Shown here: positions 12,728 through 21,056 of the stretch, one piece after another
Position numbering within the stretch: the first letter of the stretch is position 1
Layout: each line of letters opens with the position of its first letter
IMG/VR virus record: IMGVR_UViG_3300010413_000176
Coordinates: 1 to 23,538 of that record
Strand: one strand, 5' to 3'
Source: a virus
DNA: 23,538 nt
Position numbers and translations under genes: made by a program
The notes under the pieces: generated by a model
What the model saw: the letters and a program-made list of their open reading frames with translations, nothing else
What the model was told of the DNA's origin: nothing
The model's database searches: none

Positions 12728-14464
12728 ATGCCATTCACGTCAGCAGATGCGACCAAGCACACCAAGAAGGCGACCAGTGCCAAGCTCAAGAGGCAGTGGG
12801 CCGAAGTTGCCAATTCCACACGGGGTAGTTGTATTGAGGATGGCGGCGATCCAGAGGAATGTGATGCACGGGCCATCCGCGCGGCGAACTCTACTATAGC
12901 GAAAGAGGCAGACATGCCAGAACTGGCAGAGGCATCAAAGAACGCGGGTGACTACCTTGTGGTAGGCGACAAGGAGAAATCGTCCACTTGGCACCTACAG
13001 GTCAAGAAGAACGGCAAGCCTGACCGTGCTCTTGCTGGTGCAGCGTGGGCGGCCCTCTTCTCCCCTGGTGGGCACCGTGGGCAGCCGTATAAGGGCCCCG
13101 ACAAGGCGAAGGCCAAGTCCGCACTCAAGGCACTCTACAAGGCCGAAGATTGGGAGATGCCAGCGTCGGAAGCAGACGTGACCGAGATGTACTACGACGA
13201 TGAGGTATCCCACCGCTGGTCTCCTGCCACGTCCTTTGCGGACCTCCAGGCGGAGCGCAACGCAGAGGAGATCGCGGAGGACCTGCGTGAGGCAACCCGT
13301 GACTTCAACATGATCATGGGCAACGTGATGTGGTCTTCGGACATCCCAGATAAGGTATCCGCTCTCCGCTCTCTCTTTGACGAGTTCATGACCATTGTCG
13401 AGGCCAAGCTACAGGAACCTCCCGACATGGAGGAATCGGACCTTGAGGAGAGCGCCGCGGCTGTCTCTCTACAAGAGATCGACCTGGCAGAGATGGAACA
13501 GATCTACGACATTATGGAAAACCGCGCGCTTGCTGACCTGACCAACGCACGCCGCTTTCCGGTCCTTGTCGAGTTCTCCATTATCAAACCAGGTCACGGC
13601 AACAAGCGGGACAAGAACTACTACCCCGCTGAGACTCTTGCTACAGCAGGGCCCCTATTCGAGGGGGCAGACATATACGTAACAGACCATAATCCAAACG
13701 AGAAGGGCGAACGGACGAAAGTAGGCCGCTTCCGAACAGCCGGGAAACTGACGGAATCCGGTCTCGTTTCGACCGCGATCATATACGATCCTGACGTCGC
13801 AGAGAAGACCCGCAACCGTGCGGATGCAGGCGAGCTTGGGACACTTCACTGTTCCATCTTTGCCAGTGGCACGGGTCGCCCTGGGACTGTAGACGGGCAG
13901 GAAGTGACCGTGATTGAAAAGATCACGGATGTAGTCAGCGTTGATCTTGTCTCCAGGGCCGGGGCTGGTGGGCAAGCTCTCTCCCTCGCTGAGTCACATG
14001 GAGGAACCATGACAGACAACCAGCAGGAAACCCCCACGGTGCAGGAGAACGATGCACCGCAAGACGAGTCCATCCAAGAGGTGGAGATCCGAGAGGATGA
14101 TGCCACCGGTGAGGAGACCCCCGTCGAGGAGGTCGCTATTCCCGCCCATCTGGAAGACTCACGTGTACAGGAGCTGTTAGATGCTTCTGGCCTGCCGGAG
14201 GATGCCAAGTCCTGGCTCATCAAGGGCGCTCCCTATCTGACGGAAGACGAGGTGCAAGAGTCGATTGCAGAGATGCAGACATTCATCAAGCACCTGGCTC
14301 CCGAGGACGCGGGGCAGCCATTTGGCCTGGGAGAGACATCGCCGAAAGCACCAGAGGCCCTAAAGGTGCGCTCACAGCAAGAGATGGAAGCGGATGCACA
14401 AGCACGCTTCCGTGGTATTCTCGAGCGTGAGTCACCATCTGCCGTTGCGAACATCTACGGATAG
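12728..14464 (+). CDS. Capsid maturation protease fused to scaffold, with ChaB-like N-terminus
   Basis: A 578-residue protein. Residues ~10-60 (WAEVANSTRGSC and AIRAANSTIAKE) resemble ChaB-like segments seen before phage proteases. Residues ~85-140 contain STWHLQVKKNGKPDRALAGA and FSPGGHRGQP. The protease core at about 285-425 has YYPAETL, YVTDHNP with a likely catalytic His and LHCSIFASG with a likely Ser, then DVVSVDLVSRAGAGG. After about residue 427 comes an acidic, helical scaffold-like region. It would cleave scaffold and capsid proteins during prohead maturation. Its position before the decoration and capsid genes agrees. Confidence 0.82.
   Translation: MPFTSADATKHTKKATSAKLKRQWAEVANSTRGSCIEDGGDPEECDARAIRAANSTIAKEADMPELAEASKNAGDYLVVGDKEKSSTWHLQVKKNGKPDRALAGAAWAALFSPGGHRGQPYKGPDKAKAKSALKALYKAEDWEMPASEADVTEMYYDDEVSHRWSPATSFADLQAERNAEEIAEDLREATRDFNMIMGNVMWSSDIPDKVSALRSLFDEFMTIVEAKLQEPPDMEESDLEESAAAVSLQEIDLAEMEQIYDIMENRALADLTNARRFPVLVEFSIIKPGHGNKRDKNYYPAETLATAGPLFEGADIYVTDHNPNEKGERTKVGRFRTAGKLTESGLVSTAIIYDPDVAEKTRNRADAGELGTLHCSIFASGTGRPGTVDGQEVTVIEKITDVVSVDLVSRAGAGGQALSLAESHGGTMTDNQQETPTVQENDAPQDESIQEVEIREDDATGEETPVEEVAIPAHLEDSRVQELLDASGLPEDAKSWLIKGAPYLTEDEVQESIAEMQTFIKHLAPEDAGQPFGLGETSPKAPEALKVRSQQEMEADAQARFRGILERESPSAVANIYG
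14009..14464 (+). CDS. Internal in-frame start: probable scaffolding protein
   Basis: An ATG at 14009 lies in the same frame as the protease gene (its codon 428) and is preceded by GGAGGAACC, one of the best ribosome sites in the window. It would yield a separate 151-residue protein. The N-terminal half is acidic and disorder-like (QDESIQEVEIREDDATGEE) and the C-terminus is helical (RSQQEMEADAQARFRGILER), as in phage scaffolds. This matches the lambda C/Nu3 arrangement, where scaffold is made from an internal start in the protease gene. Confidence 0.7.
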   Translation: MTDNQQETPTVQENDAPQDESIQEVEIREDDATGEETPVEEVAIPAHLEDSRVQELLDASGLPEDAKSWLIKGAPYLTEDEVQESIAEMQTFIKHLAPEDAGQPFGLGETSPKAPEALKVRSQQEMEADAQARFRGILERESPSAVANIYG

Positions 14465-14487
14465 TCGCACAAGACAAGGAGAACAAC

Positions 14488-15090
14488 ATGCCGAATACAT
14501 TCTACAGCGGTTCTGCCTGGGAACAGTCCAGCGGGCCTATTGTCAACGTCACCGTTTTGGAGCAGGATGTTTGGCCGGTTGACGACAATTCTATCTCGGG
14601 GGCCAAGGACGCGCTGTTCGACGGTTCCCATCCAGTGATAGCAGTCGGTGGGCGTACTGCCGCTGACGGTCGTCCGCTCAACATCGTTGGCACGGTGATG
14701 AAGTTCTACGCCAATTCGCTCAACGCCAGCTATGGGCGCGTGGAACTTAACATCGCACACGGGCACATCGTCCGCCAGTATGTCGCCAACATCTTGACCT
14801 ATGCCGGTGGCTCTGCGGCCACCTACGAGACGGCCCCCGTACTCGGGCAGCCGGTCTACGTGGACGACTCTGCAGACCTCACTGCCGGCGTCACGCTTTC
14901 CATGTCGCCGCTGAACAGTGGCACTCTGGCTAACCCGCAGGCAGGTGTCTTGTGGTACTGCCAGGATGAGCTGGCGGATTCGTGGGCAGGCGGTCCCAAT
15001 GCCGCACCAACCTTTGATGTATCCCTTGCCAATGAGCTTGTCGAACAGGTGTACTGCGTGCTCATCAAGCCTGGGCGGGATCTGATCTAG
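14488..15090 (+). CDS. Head decoration-type protein
   Basis: A 200-residue protein with AAGGAG before the ATG. The sequence is beta-rich and Gly/Ala/Ser-rich, with the segment PVLGQPVYVDDSADLTAGVT followed by AGVLWYCQDEL, similar to the barrel part of small capsid decoration proteins. Position supports this: decoration genes usually lie between scaffold/protease and major capsid. It would stabilise the expanded capsid from outside. Family membership cannot be confirmed by eye. Confidence 0.6.
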   Translation: MPNTFYSGSAWEQSSGPIVNVTVLEQDVWPVDDNSISGAKDALFDGSHPVIAVGGRTAADGRPLNIVGTVMKFYANSLNASYGRVELNIAHGHIVRQYVANILTYAGGSAATYETAPVLGQPVYVDDSADLTAGVTLSMSPLNSGTLANPQAGVLWYCQDELADSWAGGPNAAPTFDVSLANELVEQVYCVLIKPGRDLI

Positions 15091-15119
15091 CCGCTCGAAC
15101 GAGCTAAAAGGAGAAACAC

Positions 15120-16313
15120 ATGACAATCAGTAGACGTCTACTTCGGGCAATGTGCGAGAACTACGTCGGTGAGCTGTCAGACCAGTACAAGCAAGCCAAC
15201 GCCGTTGCCATCGCCGAGAGCGGTCAGCCAAAGTGGGCACCCGAAAAGGTCAACGGGCGATTGCAGGAAGTACGCGATCGCCTTGCCCTGATCGACGCTG
15301 CACTCTCTGGCATCTCGCCAACGAGCCCCAACAACGTGCTGGTCCAGGAGACCATGACAAGTGGCGACTTCACAAACGCGATCCAGTCGTTTGTCAACCG
15401 CCTGTCTATCCCTGGGTACCAGAAAAAGAACTTCGCATTCGAGCCACTGGTCTGGAATGATACCCTGACCAACTTCCTGACCCACGACCGTTACCAGCAT
15501 CGGGACTCGATCGACGACTTGGAACTCGTGGGCGAGAAGGGGCGTGCCCGTCCAGGATCCAAGGACGACGCGACACATCGGGCGTACGCCGTGTACCGCT
15601 GGGAGAAGCAGTACGACTTCTCGTGGGAGCTCATCCGCAACGACGATATGGGCTACTTTATGGACCAGGCACAGCTGATGGGTGAGTCTGCCCGTCGAAC
15701 GCTTGAGAAATTCGTCAGCCGGATGTACACCAACGCCACCAGTATCGCACGGATGACCGGTCTCGGTGCGTTGTACTCTACCACGGGGCGTCTGACCTCT
15801 GCCCGTGTGAGTGCTGCACGAATGGCCTACAACCAGCGTGTGGACTCTCGCAACCAGCCGATCAACGCACGCCTGGCCTACGTTGTGGGTCACTCTGGTC
15901 TGATGGACACGGCGATGCAGATCCTACAGTCGGAGCTTGTGCCTGAACTCGCTACCAATGGCGTGAACGTGGCACGCAACTTCCAGTGGATTGAGGACCC
16001 GTACATCACCGGCACTGCACCCAACCTGCCGTGGTGGGCCTTCCCGGACTGGCGAGAGAACAACATCCGTCCATTTGTCCTGGCACGGCTTGAGGGGTGG
16101 CCTGCACCGCGGATCTTCCGCAAGCGGTCGGACATCGAGGCCGTCAGCTCTATGCTGGGTGCAGGGGCAGCCGTGGATCCGATGATGGGCGACTTTGACA
16201 GCGGCAACATCGTGCTCAAGGTCGTGGACATCTTCGGGACCTACGTGGACGGGACCGAGGGCAGCTACTTTGACTTCCGTGGTGGCTACTACTCTGCGGG
16301 AACGGCCCCGTAG
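15120..16313 (+). CDS. Major capsid protein, HK97-fold likely
   Basis: A 397-residue protein with AAAAGGAG before the ATG, a typical size for an HK97-fold capsid subunit. A helical N-terminal segment (RLLRAMCENYVGELSDQYKQ) may be a delta-like domain. A long mixed body follows with YRWEKQYDFSWELIRNDDMG (E-loop/P-domain-like), a spine helix region QAQLMGESARRTLEKFVSRM, and a C-terminal beta part ending FDFRGGYYSAGTAP. The downstream position after protease, scaffold and decoration is the standard order. The fold is inferred from order, length and pattern. Confidence 0.8.
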   Translation: MTISRRLLRAMCENYVGELSDQYKQANAVAIAESGQPKWAPEKVNGRLQEVRDRLALIDAALSGISPTSPNNVLVQETMTSGDFTNAIQSFVNRLSIPGYQKKNFAFEPLVWNDTLTNFLTHDRYQHRDSIDDLELVGEKGRARPGSKDDATHRAYAVYRWEKQYDFSWELIRNDDMGYFMDQAQLMGESARRTLEKFVSRMYTNATSIARMTGLGALYSTTGRLTSARVSAARMAYNQRVDSRNQPINARLAYVVGHSGLMDTAMQILQSELVPELATNGVNVARNFQWIEDPYITGTAPNLPWWAFPDWRENNIRPFVLARLEGWPAPRIFRKRSDIEAVSSMLGAGAAVDPMMGDFDSGNIVLKVVDIFGTYVDGTEGSYFDFRGGYYSAGTAP

Positions 16314-16351
16314 AATATGCCACGATTCACGCTCTAAAGGGGAGATAACAA

Positions 16352-16783
16352 ATGGCAACAGCCAAGGATCTACAAGAACAGCTCGATGCAACGCAGGCGC
16401 AGCTCGGCAGAGTGCTTGCCGTCTTGGAGCAAAATGGCATTCTCATGCCCGCTGCCCCGATAGACGAAAAGGAACGGCCTGACTATATCGCTTTCGGGTC
16501 AGACAAGCACCGGATCTTTCTGGGGCTCGTCGAAATAGACGACCTGGAACTGGCGACCAAAGAGGGCTGGACGGTCTATACCTCGCCCACGACGGGCAAA
16601 AGCTACCATCTCGCGGACGAGGTGGCAGCGGTCCAACGGGGGCGGGGTATGGACTCCGACAAGGCGATCCTCTTCGAGCTGCGGCAGAAGGTGGGGGAAT
16701 ACGAGGCCGGGGAGCCCAAGATACCGGAGTGGGCAACCGAGATCTTCACCCCGCCTGGCGCGAACTTCGAGCGCATAAGGTAG
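16352..16783 (+). CDS. Hypothetical protein after major capsid
   Basis: A 143-residue protein with AAGGGGAG before the ATG. Residues ~5-30 form a coiled coil (KDLQEQLDATQAQLGRVLAV). A compact domain follows (RPDYIAFGSDKHRIFLGLVE, GWTVYTSPTTGKSYHLADEV), with a Pro-rich end (EIFTPPGANFERIR). Position suggests a head-completion or head-fibre-linked protein, but I do not recognise the family. Confidence 0.6.
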   Translation: MATAKDLQEQLDATQAQLGRVLAVLEQNGILMPAAPIDEKERPDYIAFGSDKHRIFLGLVEIDDLELATKEGWTVYTSPTTGKSYHLADEVAAVQRGRGMDSDKAILFELRQKVGEYEAGEPKIPEWATEIFTPPGANFERIR

Positions 16784-16799
16784 CCACTAGGAGGGTACT

Positions 16800-17735
16800 A
16801 TGCTTCTAACATACTCGGAACCACCCATCATCAAGTTGCGGCCTTTTTACGGCGGACAGATGGGTGTACCCGGTTCGGAACCACCGGAGGGTATCCGGTC
16901 TGCGTCCCAGTCACTCGTGTACTACGTGGACGCTGCACATCCTGACGCCAGTGACACTAATGATGGGACGGATCCAGAGGCACCCCTGGCGACGATCCAG
17001 CGGGCGATCACCCTGAACAATGCCACCATCAACTGGGCATCGACGCCTCCGTACAAAGGTATGAACTGGATCGTGATCATGCCGGGGGCCTATGCCGAGA
17101 ACCTGACGCCGCCGTACTACTGCCGCGTGGTCGGTCGTGGGCTGGCAACGGGAAACACTACGGACATCTGCGTGGACGTTCACCCGACGGCTGGATCGGC
17201 ACTCGCAGGAACGGGTCTTGCGTGTCACTGGTACAACATCCGCTTTACGACCGACACGGCGGTCCCAGTCATCGACTTTGACACGATGAACTCGTGCATC
17301 TTTGAGAACTGCGCCATCACGGACGGGAACCCAGGGCTGGCCACGGTCGGCATTGACACGACGGGGGCAAACTCGAGTTGGATCGTAGGGTGTGTGTTCA
17401 AGGGCAATAGCAACCCGTTGACGATCGGTATCCGGTCAACCGGAAACTTCTACTCTTGCCGGGTCATAGACTGCGAGATCTGCGCGGTAACAACGGGGAT
17501 TGATCTCTCTGGTGCGGCCCTGTGTGGAAACTCCATTGCACACCGAAACCGGATCTGGGGTGGTGGTGCGGTTCTTCTGGGCACCGGGATTGATGATTCT
17601 GTAGTTGGGGATCTGCTGTGTACCGGCAACTGGATCACTGCGACGGATGCAATCAACCACGCCGACGCGACCATGACGATCGATAACCACGTCCAGAACG
17701 CTGGTGTGGGAGCGATCGAGACCGCCGGCACATAG
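16800..17735 (+). CDS. Right-handed beta-helix virion protein A
   Basis: A 311-residue protein with AGGAGGG before the ATG. The N-terminal ~75 residues contain GQMGVPG and YYVD, then DGTDPEAPLATIQRAI, the opening of DUF1565/pectate-lyase-like right-handed beta-helices. The rest repeats short coils (NSCIFENCAIT, SWIVGCVFKG, FYSCRVIDCEI, LCTGNWIT) with Asn and Cys ladders. It shares its N-terminal module with the next gene. Such proteins act as phage spikes or fibres that bind or cut surface glycans; no catalytic residues can be assigned. Confidence 0.8.
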   Translation: MLLTYSEPPIIKLRPFYGGQMGVPGSEPPEGIRSASQSLVYYVDAAHPDASDTNDGTDPEAPLATIQRAITLNNATINWASTPPYKGMNWIVIMPGAYAENLTPPYYCRVVGRGLATGNTTDICVDVHPTAGSALAGTGLACHWYNIRFTTDTAVPVIDFDTMNSCIFENCAITDGNPGLATVGIDTTGANSSWIVGCVFKGNSNPLTIGIRSTGNFYSCRVIDCEICAVTTGIDLSGAALCGNSIAHRNRIWGGGAVLLGTGIDDSVVGDLLCTGNWITATDAINHADATMTIDNHVQNAGVGAIETAGT

Positions 17736-17748
17736 ACGAGGAGGCACT

Positions 17749-18849
17749 ATGCCAAGTGCAGACGTACGATGGGTGCCTGCGCCTCTAGTTCGGTTCAAGA
17801 CTCTGTTTCCAGGGCAGATGGGTGTTCCTGGTACTGACAATGAAAATGGTCTACGTACAGACTGCGAAGGTACAGTTTTCTACGTTGACCGTAACGCGGT
17901 TGGCGTGTCGGATGGACGCGACGGCACAGACCCAGAGGCCCCGCTTCGGACGATCGGTGCAGCCCTGACCCACTGCCAGGCGTACCGCAACGACGTGATC
18001 GCCGTGATGATGAACGGGGACTGGATCTACTCCGACCCTGCACAGGGCCGGTTTGCATCCGTCTCCGAGCAAGTAACGGTGGACGTTGCCGGTGTGCGTA
18101 TCGTCGGTGTGGCACCGTCCAGTTCCCTGGGTGTCCCGTGGATGTGTACGGCGAACAGCGGCGTGGCGATCACGGTCACTGCAATGGACGTGGTGATCGA
18201 GGGGTTCTGCTTCTGGAATGACAACTATACCGGATGCACGGCAATCCTGGCGACGTGGGATGGGGTGACGGCGTTTGCCGACAACCTGATCGTCCGCAAC
18301 TGCTTTTTCTACGACGAGTTGCTGATCGGCATCGACCTGGACTACTGCTACAACAGCTACGTGGAGGACTGTTACTTCCAGAGGCTGACCACGGCGATCA
18401 ACAACAACGGGACGAACGGTGACCCCGACTGGCTGGTAGTGAGGCGCAACATCTTTACCGGTTGTACCACAGCCATCGACCTGGATGACGTTTCCTATGC
18501 TGTCGTGGAGGACAACGAGATCATTGACTGTCCAACGGGTCTCTCGTTCAACGGTGCCAGTCTGTGCAAGGTCAAGAACAACACGATCAACACTACGGTG
18601 TCGGCGGGCGTTGTGGCCATCGACGGAGCAGGCAACCAGGAATGTGTCATCTGTGGGAACGTCCTGAACGGTGACCCGACCGGGACCAACAACCTGATCG
18701 ATCTGACGGGTGGCGGAAGCAACATGGTGGCGGATAACTGGCTCTCGTGTACCATCGCACAGTATGACGTTACCTGTTCGGATGCCACCAGTGGGGCGTG
18801 GGTGCGTAACCACTGCATTGATGCAGAAACGGCTGCCAACCCGGTCTAG
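17749..18849 (+). CDS. Right-handed beta-helix virion protein B
   Basis: A 366-residue protein. The ATG at 17749 follows GAGGAGG; a longer frame from 17704 lies inside the previous gene. The N-terminus (FKTLFPGQMGVPGT, FYVD, DGTDPEAPLRTIGAAL) matches protein A, while the helix coils differ (DNLIVRNCFFYDELLIGIDL, SYVEDCYFQR, LVVRRNIFTGC, AVVEDNEIIDC, CKVKNNTIN). The shared N-terminus is probably the attachment module and the helix the variable host-facing part. Function as a surface-binding spike is inferred. Confidence 0.8.
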   Translation: MPSADVRWVPAPLVRFKTLFPGQMGVPGTDNENGLRTDCEGTVFYVDRNAVGVSDGRDGTDPEAPLRTIGAALTHCQAYRNDVIAVMMNGDWIYSDPAQGRFASVSEQVTVDVAGVRIVGVAPSSSLGVPWMCTANSGVAITVTAMDVVIEGFCFWNDNYTGCTAILATWDGVTAFADNLIVRNCFFYDELLIGIDLDYCYNSYVEDCYFQRLTTAINNNGTNGDPDWLVVRRNIFTGCTTAIDLDDVSYAVVEDNEIIDCPTGLSFNGASLCKVKNNTINTTVSAGVVAIDGAGNQECVICGNVLNGDPTGTNNLIDLTGGGSNMVADNWLSCTIAQYDVTCSDATSGAWVRNHCIDAETAANPV

Positions 18850-18857
18850 GAGGGACT

Positions 18858-19043
18858 ATGGACGCAATCACCAAGCGACTTGCAGACAAGATCGGGGATG
18901 ACGAACTAGCAGAGATGCTGGTCATCGCAGGGGTCAAGTACCCCGGTCAGATCCGGCGCATGTCCAACTCGGACCTCAAGGCAGTCCTGGGATCCACCAG
19001 TCTGGTCAACGTCGTCCGAGGGAAGATCAGAGCCAAGCAGTAA
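18858..19043 (+). CDS. Hypothetical small helical protein, helix-hairpin-helix-like
   Basis: A 61-residue basic protein with GGAGGGAC before the ATG. It is entirely helical, and the segment LVIAGVKYPGQIRRMSNSDL followed by KAVLG resembles a helix-hairpin-helix or SAP-like unit. No firm family. It lies between the beta-helix genes and the sugar-modification genes. Confidence 0.6.
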   Translation: MDAITKRLADKIGDDELAEMLVIAGVKYPGQIRRMSNSDLKAVLGSTSLVNVVRGKIRAKQ

Positions 19044-19064
19044 CAGTAGCACAAAGGGGAGACA

Positions 19065-19775
19065 ATGGAAGAGAACCAGAGACACGTACACATTGCGGTA
19101 CTCACGCAGGGCCACATACGCTACGAGCTTGCCAACTGGCTCCTGGGCCTGGTCAACACCAAGGCGTGGGGATTGGCAGCACAGCACAGACGGCCCTTCT
19201 CTGTCGTGTTCTACGAAGGGCGATCTCGAGAAGGTCGCCCTGTTTCGTCCAATAGGAACAGGATCATCCGGGACCGCCCTGCAGGATCGGACTTGATTAT
19301 GATTGACGCGGACGTGATCCCGCATCCTGACCTGTTTGAGATTGCACTACAGCCAGACAAGGACGTGATCATCTGTCCGACGCCGATCTGGAGAGCAGAG
19401 GGGAACATCCTTTGCCCGGCACGTCCCAACCTGAACGGGACACCGGAGAATCAGATCATTGCTCTCGGACTGGACACGTACACGGAAGTGCTCGAGGGTG
19501 GGACGGGAGCGATCTACATCTCCCGCGAGTGCCTGGGGCACCCAGATATGCACGCACCTTTCCAATTCCAGATGGGGGATGACGGGACAACCTTGATCGG
19601 AGAGGACTACACCTTCTGTGACAAGGCACGCGCGGCGGGGTTCAAGATCTGGACAGCCAACAAGATCCTCTGTGGGCACTACCAGGACGTCAACCTGTTG
19701 ACGGTGATGCAGCGGTTCCACGAGGTAGCGGAGATTGCAGAACTCGAAAAGAACCTGGCAGAGGAAGCACTATGA
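19065..19775 (+). CDS. Glycosyltransferase, GT-A (GT2-like) fold
   Basis: A 236-residue protein with AAAGGGGAG before the ATG. The N-terminus HIAVLTQGHIRYELANWLLG is a Rossmann-like opening. NRNRIIRD (residues 63-70) and DLIMIDADVIPHPDLF contain the DxD motif D81-A-D83 that binds metal and the sugar nucleotide. GGTGAIYISRECL and GEDYTFCDKARAAGFKIW fit the acceptor side and catalytic acid region. Such enzymes transfer a sugar from a nucleotide donor, but the sugar and acceptor cannot be read from sequence. It overlaps the sulfotransferase gene by four bases. Confidence 0.82.
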   Translation: MEENQRHVHIAVLTQGHIRYELANWLLGLVNTKAWGLAAQHRRPFSVVFYEGRSREGRPVSSNRNRIIRDRPAGSDLIMIDADVIPHPDLFEIALQPDKDVIICPTPIWRAEGNILCPARPNLNGTPENQIIALGLDTYTEVLEGGTGAIYISRECLGHPDMHAPFQFQMGDDGTTLIGEDYTFCDKARAAGFKIWTANKILCGHYQDVNLLTVMQRFHEVAEIAELEKNLAEEAL

Positions 19776-20452
19776 CTGAGTTTGCTTTCTCCTATCCGAC
19801 AGCGCGCAAGCTACAGGTCATCGTCACCGGAACAGGCCGAAGCGGGACGGGGTATGCCGCCAAGTGGTTGTCGTCCGTAGGCATCCTGTGTGGGCACGAG
19901 GTATTCTTTGACTACCAGGGTCTGCCGGCAGCACTGCTACGGTTGAGGACACGTTTGCATCGTCTTGTCGGGGATTCGTCCTGGCAGGCGGCGCCGCATT
20001 TGGACTCGGAGCCACTACGGGATGCGCTGTTGATCCACCAGGTTAGGCATCCCAAGCGAGTAGCAGAGTCCTGTATGCGGGTTCCACCGGGTAGCACGCC
20101 AATGTACCTGGACTACCTGGAGAGGCACCTGCCGTACTCCAAGGAGTTCGACAACGATCTGGACAAGGCCATCTGCCGGTGGATTCACTGGAATAGGCTG
20201 ATCGAGTCCCACTACCCACAGCATGATACCATTTTCTGGAAGGTAGAGAACGGGACGGATGGCCTGTGGAATATGCTGGTCACACGGGGCTTGGTAGATC
20301 CGGAGCGGATCACCAAGGCCGTGTGTTTCAGCAACACCCACTACAACCATAAGGTGGGTGAACCAGTAGAGGCCCATCTGGAGGACGTTGCACAGGCGCT
20401 CAAGGGCGATCTCATTGACTTGATGGGACAGTATGGGTACAACTGGGAGTAG
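19772..20452 (+). CDS. Sulfotransferase (PAPS-dependent family)
   Basis: A 226-residue protein starting in an ATGA overlap with the glycosyltransferase. VIVTGTGRSGTGYAAKWLSS (residues 16-35) is the 5'-phosphosulfate-binding loop, and HQVRHPKRVAES places R92 and S100 in the R-x7-S spacing of the 3'-phosphate site. CGHEVFFD (40-47) gives a candidate catalytic His42. These enzymes move sulfate from PAPS to a hydroxyl, often on a sugar. Coupling to a glycosyltransferase suggests it sulfates the glycan made there. A P-loop kinase is the alternative, but R-x7-S argues against it. Confidence 0.78.
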   Translation: MTEFAFSYPTARKLQVIVTGTGRSGTGYAAKWLSSVGILCGHEVFFDYQGLPAALLRLRTRLHRLVGDSSWQAAPHLDSEPLRDALLIHQVRHPKRVAESCMRVPPGSTPMYLDYLERHLPYSKEFDNDLDKAICRWIHWNRLIESHYPQHDTIFWKVENGTDGLWNMLVTRGLVDPERITKAVCFSNTHYNHKVGEPVEAHLEDVAQALKGDLIDLMGQYGYNWE

Positions 20453-20454
20453 AC

Positions 20455-20718
20455 ATGCCACACAGCGTAAACGTAATGGTGAGCAGCGAATCAGACGGGA
20501 CAACCAGGAACAATGTTCCCGACTGGCTGATCCATTTTGACGTAACCTGGGTTGACGATTCCGGGGAACTGCACCGGCGAACGGAAGACGAGTACTTCCT
20601 ACTGCTCCTGAACTGGTTGAGACAGAACTACCCACAGAGAGCACGAGAGATAATGGAGGAGCTCGCTTTCAAGATTGCACGGGCAAAGTACGGTGTGGAC
20701 GCCGAGATGATAGGCTAG
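20455..20718 (+). CDS. Hypothetical small protein
   Basis: An 87-residue protein. GGGAG lies eight bases before the ATG, within the end of the sulfotransferase gene. A beta-rich N-terminal half (NVMVSSESDGTTRNNVPDWL, IHFDVTWVDDSGELHRRTED) is followed by a helix (YFLLLLNWLRQNYPQRAREI). No family is recognised. The tight spacing keeps it in the sugar-modification operon. Confidence 0.65.
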   Translation: MPHSVNVMVSSESDGTTRNNVPDWLIHFDVTWVDDSGELHRRTEDEYFLLLLNWLRQNYPQRAREIMEELAFKIARAKYGVDAEMIG

Positions 20719-20726
20719 GAGGAAGC

Positions 20727-21005
20727 GTGGCAGAGATCCAGAGTATACCCGAGTTCTACACGGACCAGATCGTCGAAAACGGTGTCACCCGTGACATCTA
20801 CATGCACGTACGTGTGATCCTGGCGGGTGGTGACCCGGCGGGCGAGTGGCACTACTTCGGTACAGAGGTACCACCAGAGCACGAGGGAGCAGTGGAACAC
20901 GCACCAGTTCACTTTCCAGCGGCCACGCTCATGCTCGGCGATCAGGATGAAAGCCTCTTTTACGACCTGGGGCTACTGGCTGCCAAGAACCAGATAGAGG
21001 CATGA
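20727..21005 (+). CDS. Hypothetical small protein, GTG start
   Basis: A 92-residue protein starting with GTG at 20727, five bases after AGGAGGAA. It is beta-rich and His/Glu-rich (IYMHVRVILAGGDPAGEWHY, PPEHEGAVEHAPVHF) and may fold as a small beta-barrel. No family is recognised. It lies between the sulfotransferase and the third beta-helix gene. Confidence 0.65.
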   Translation: MAEIQSIPEFYTDQIVENGVTRDIYMHVRVILAGGDPAGEWHYFGTEVPPEHEGAVEHAPVHFPAATLMLGDQDESLFYDLGLLAAKNQIEA

Positions 21006-21056
21006 CGAGAGATCCACGCGCTGCCGGTCTGGGAGTGGTCGATACCGTGTGATGGG

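Noticed and set aside
14455-15126. 223-codon frame on - strand
   Set aside because: It is antisense to the decoration-type gene, which has a good ribosome site and the expected gene order.
15177-15893. 238-codon frame on - strand
   Set aside because: It is antisense to the major capsid gene and has no independent promoter or ribosome site.
17851-18813. 320-codon frame on - strand
   Set aside because: It is antisense to a clear beta-helix gene; the Val/Asp/His-rich product is typical of the reverse of that reading frame.
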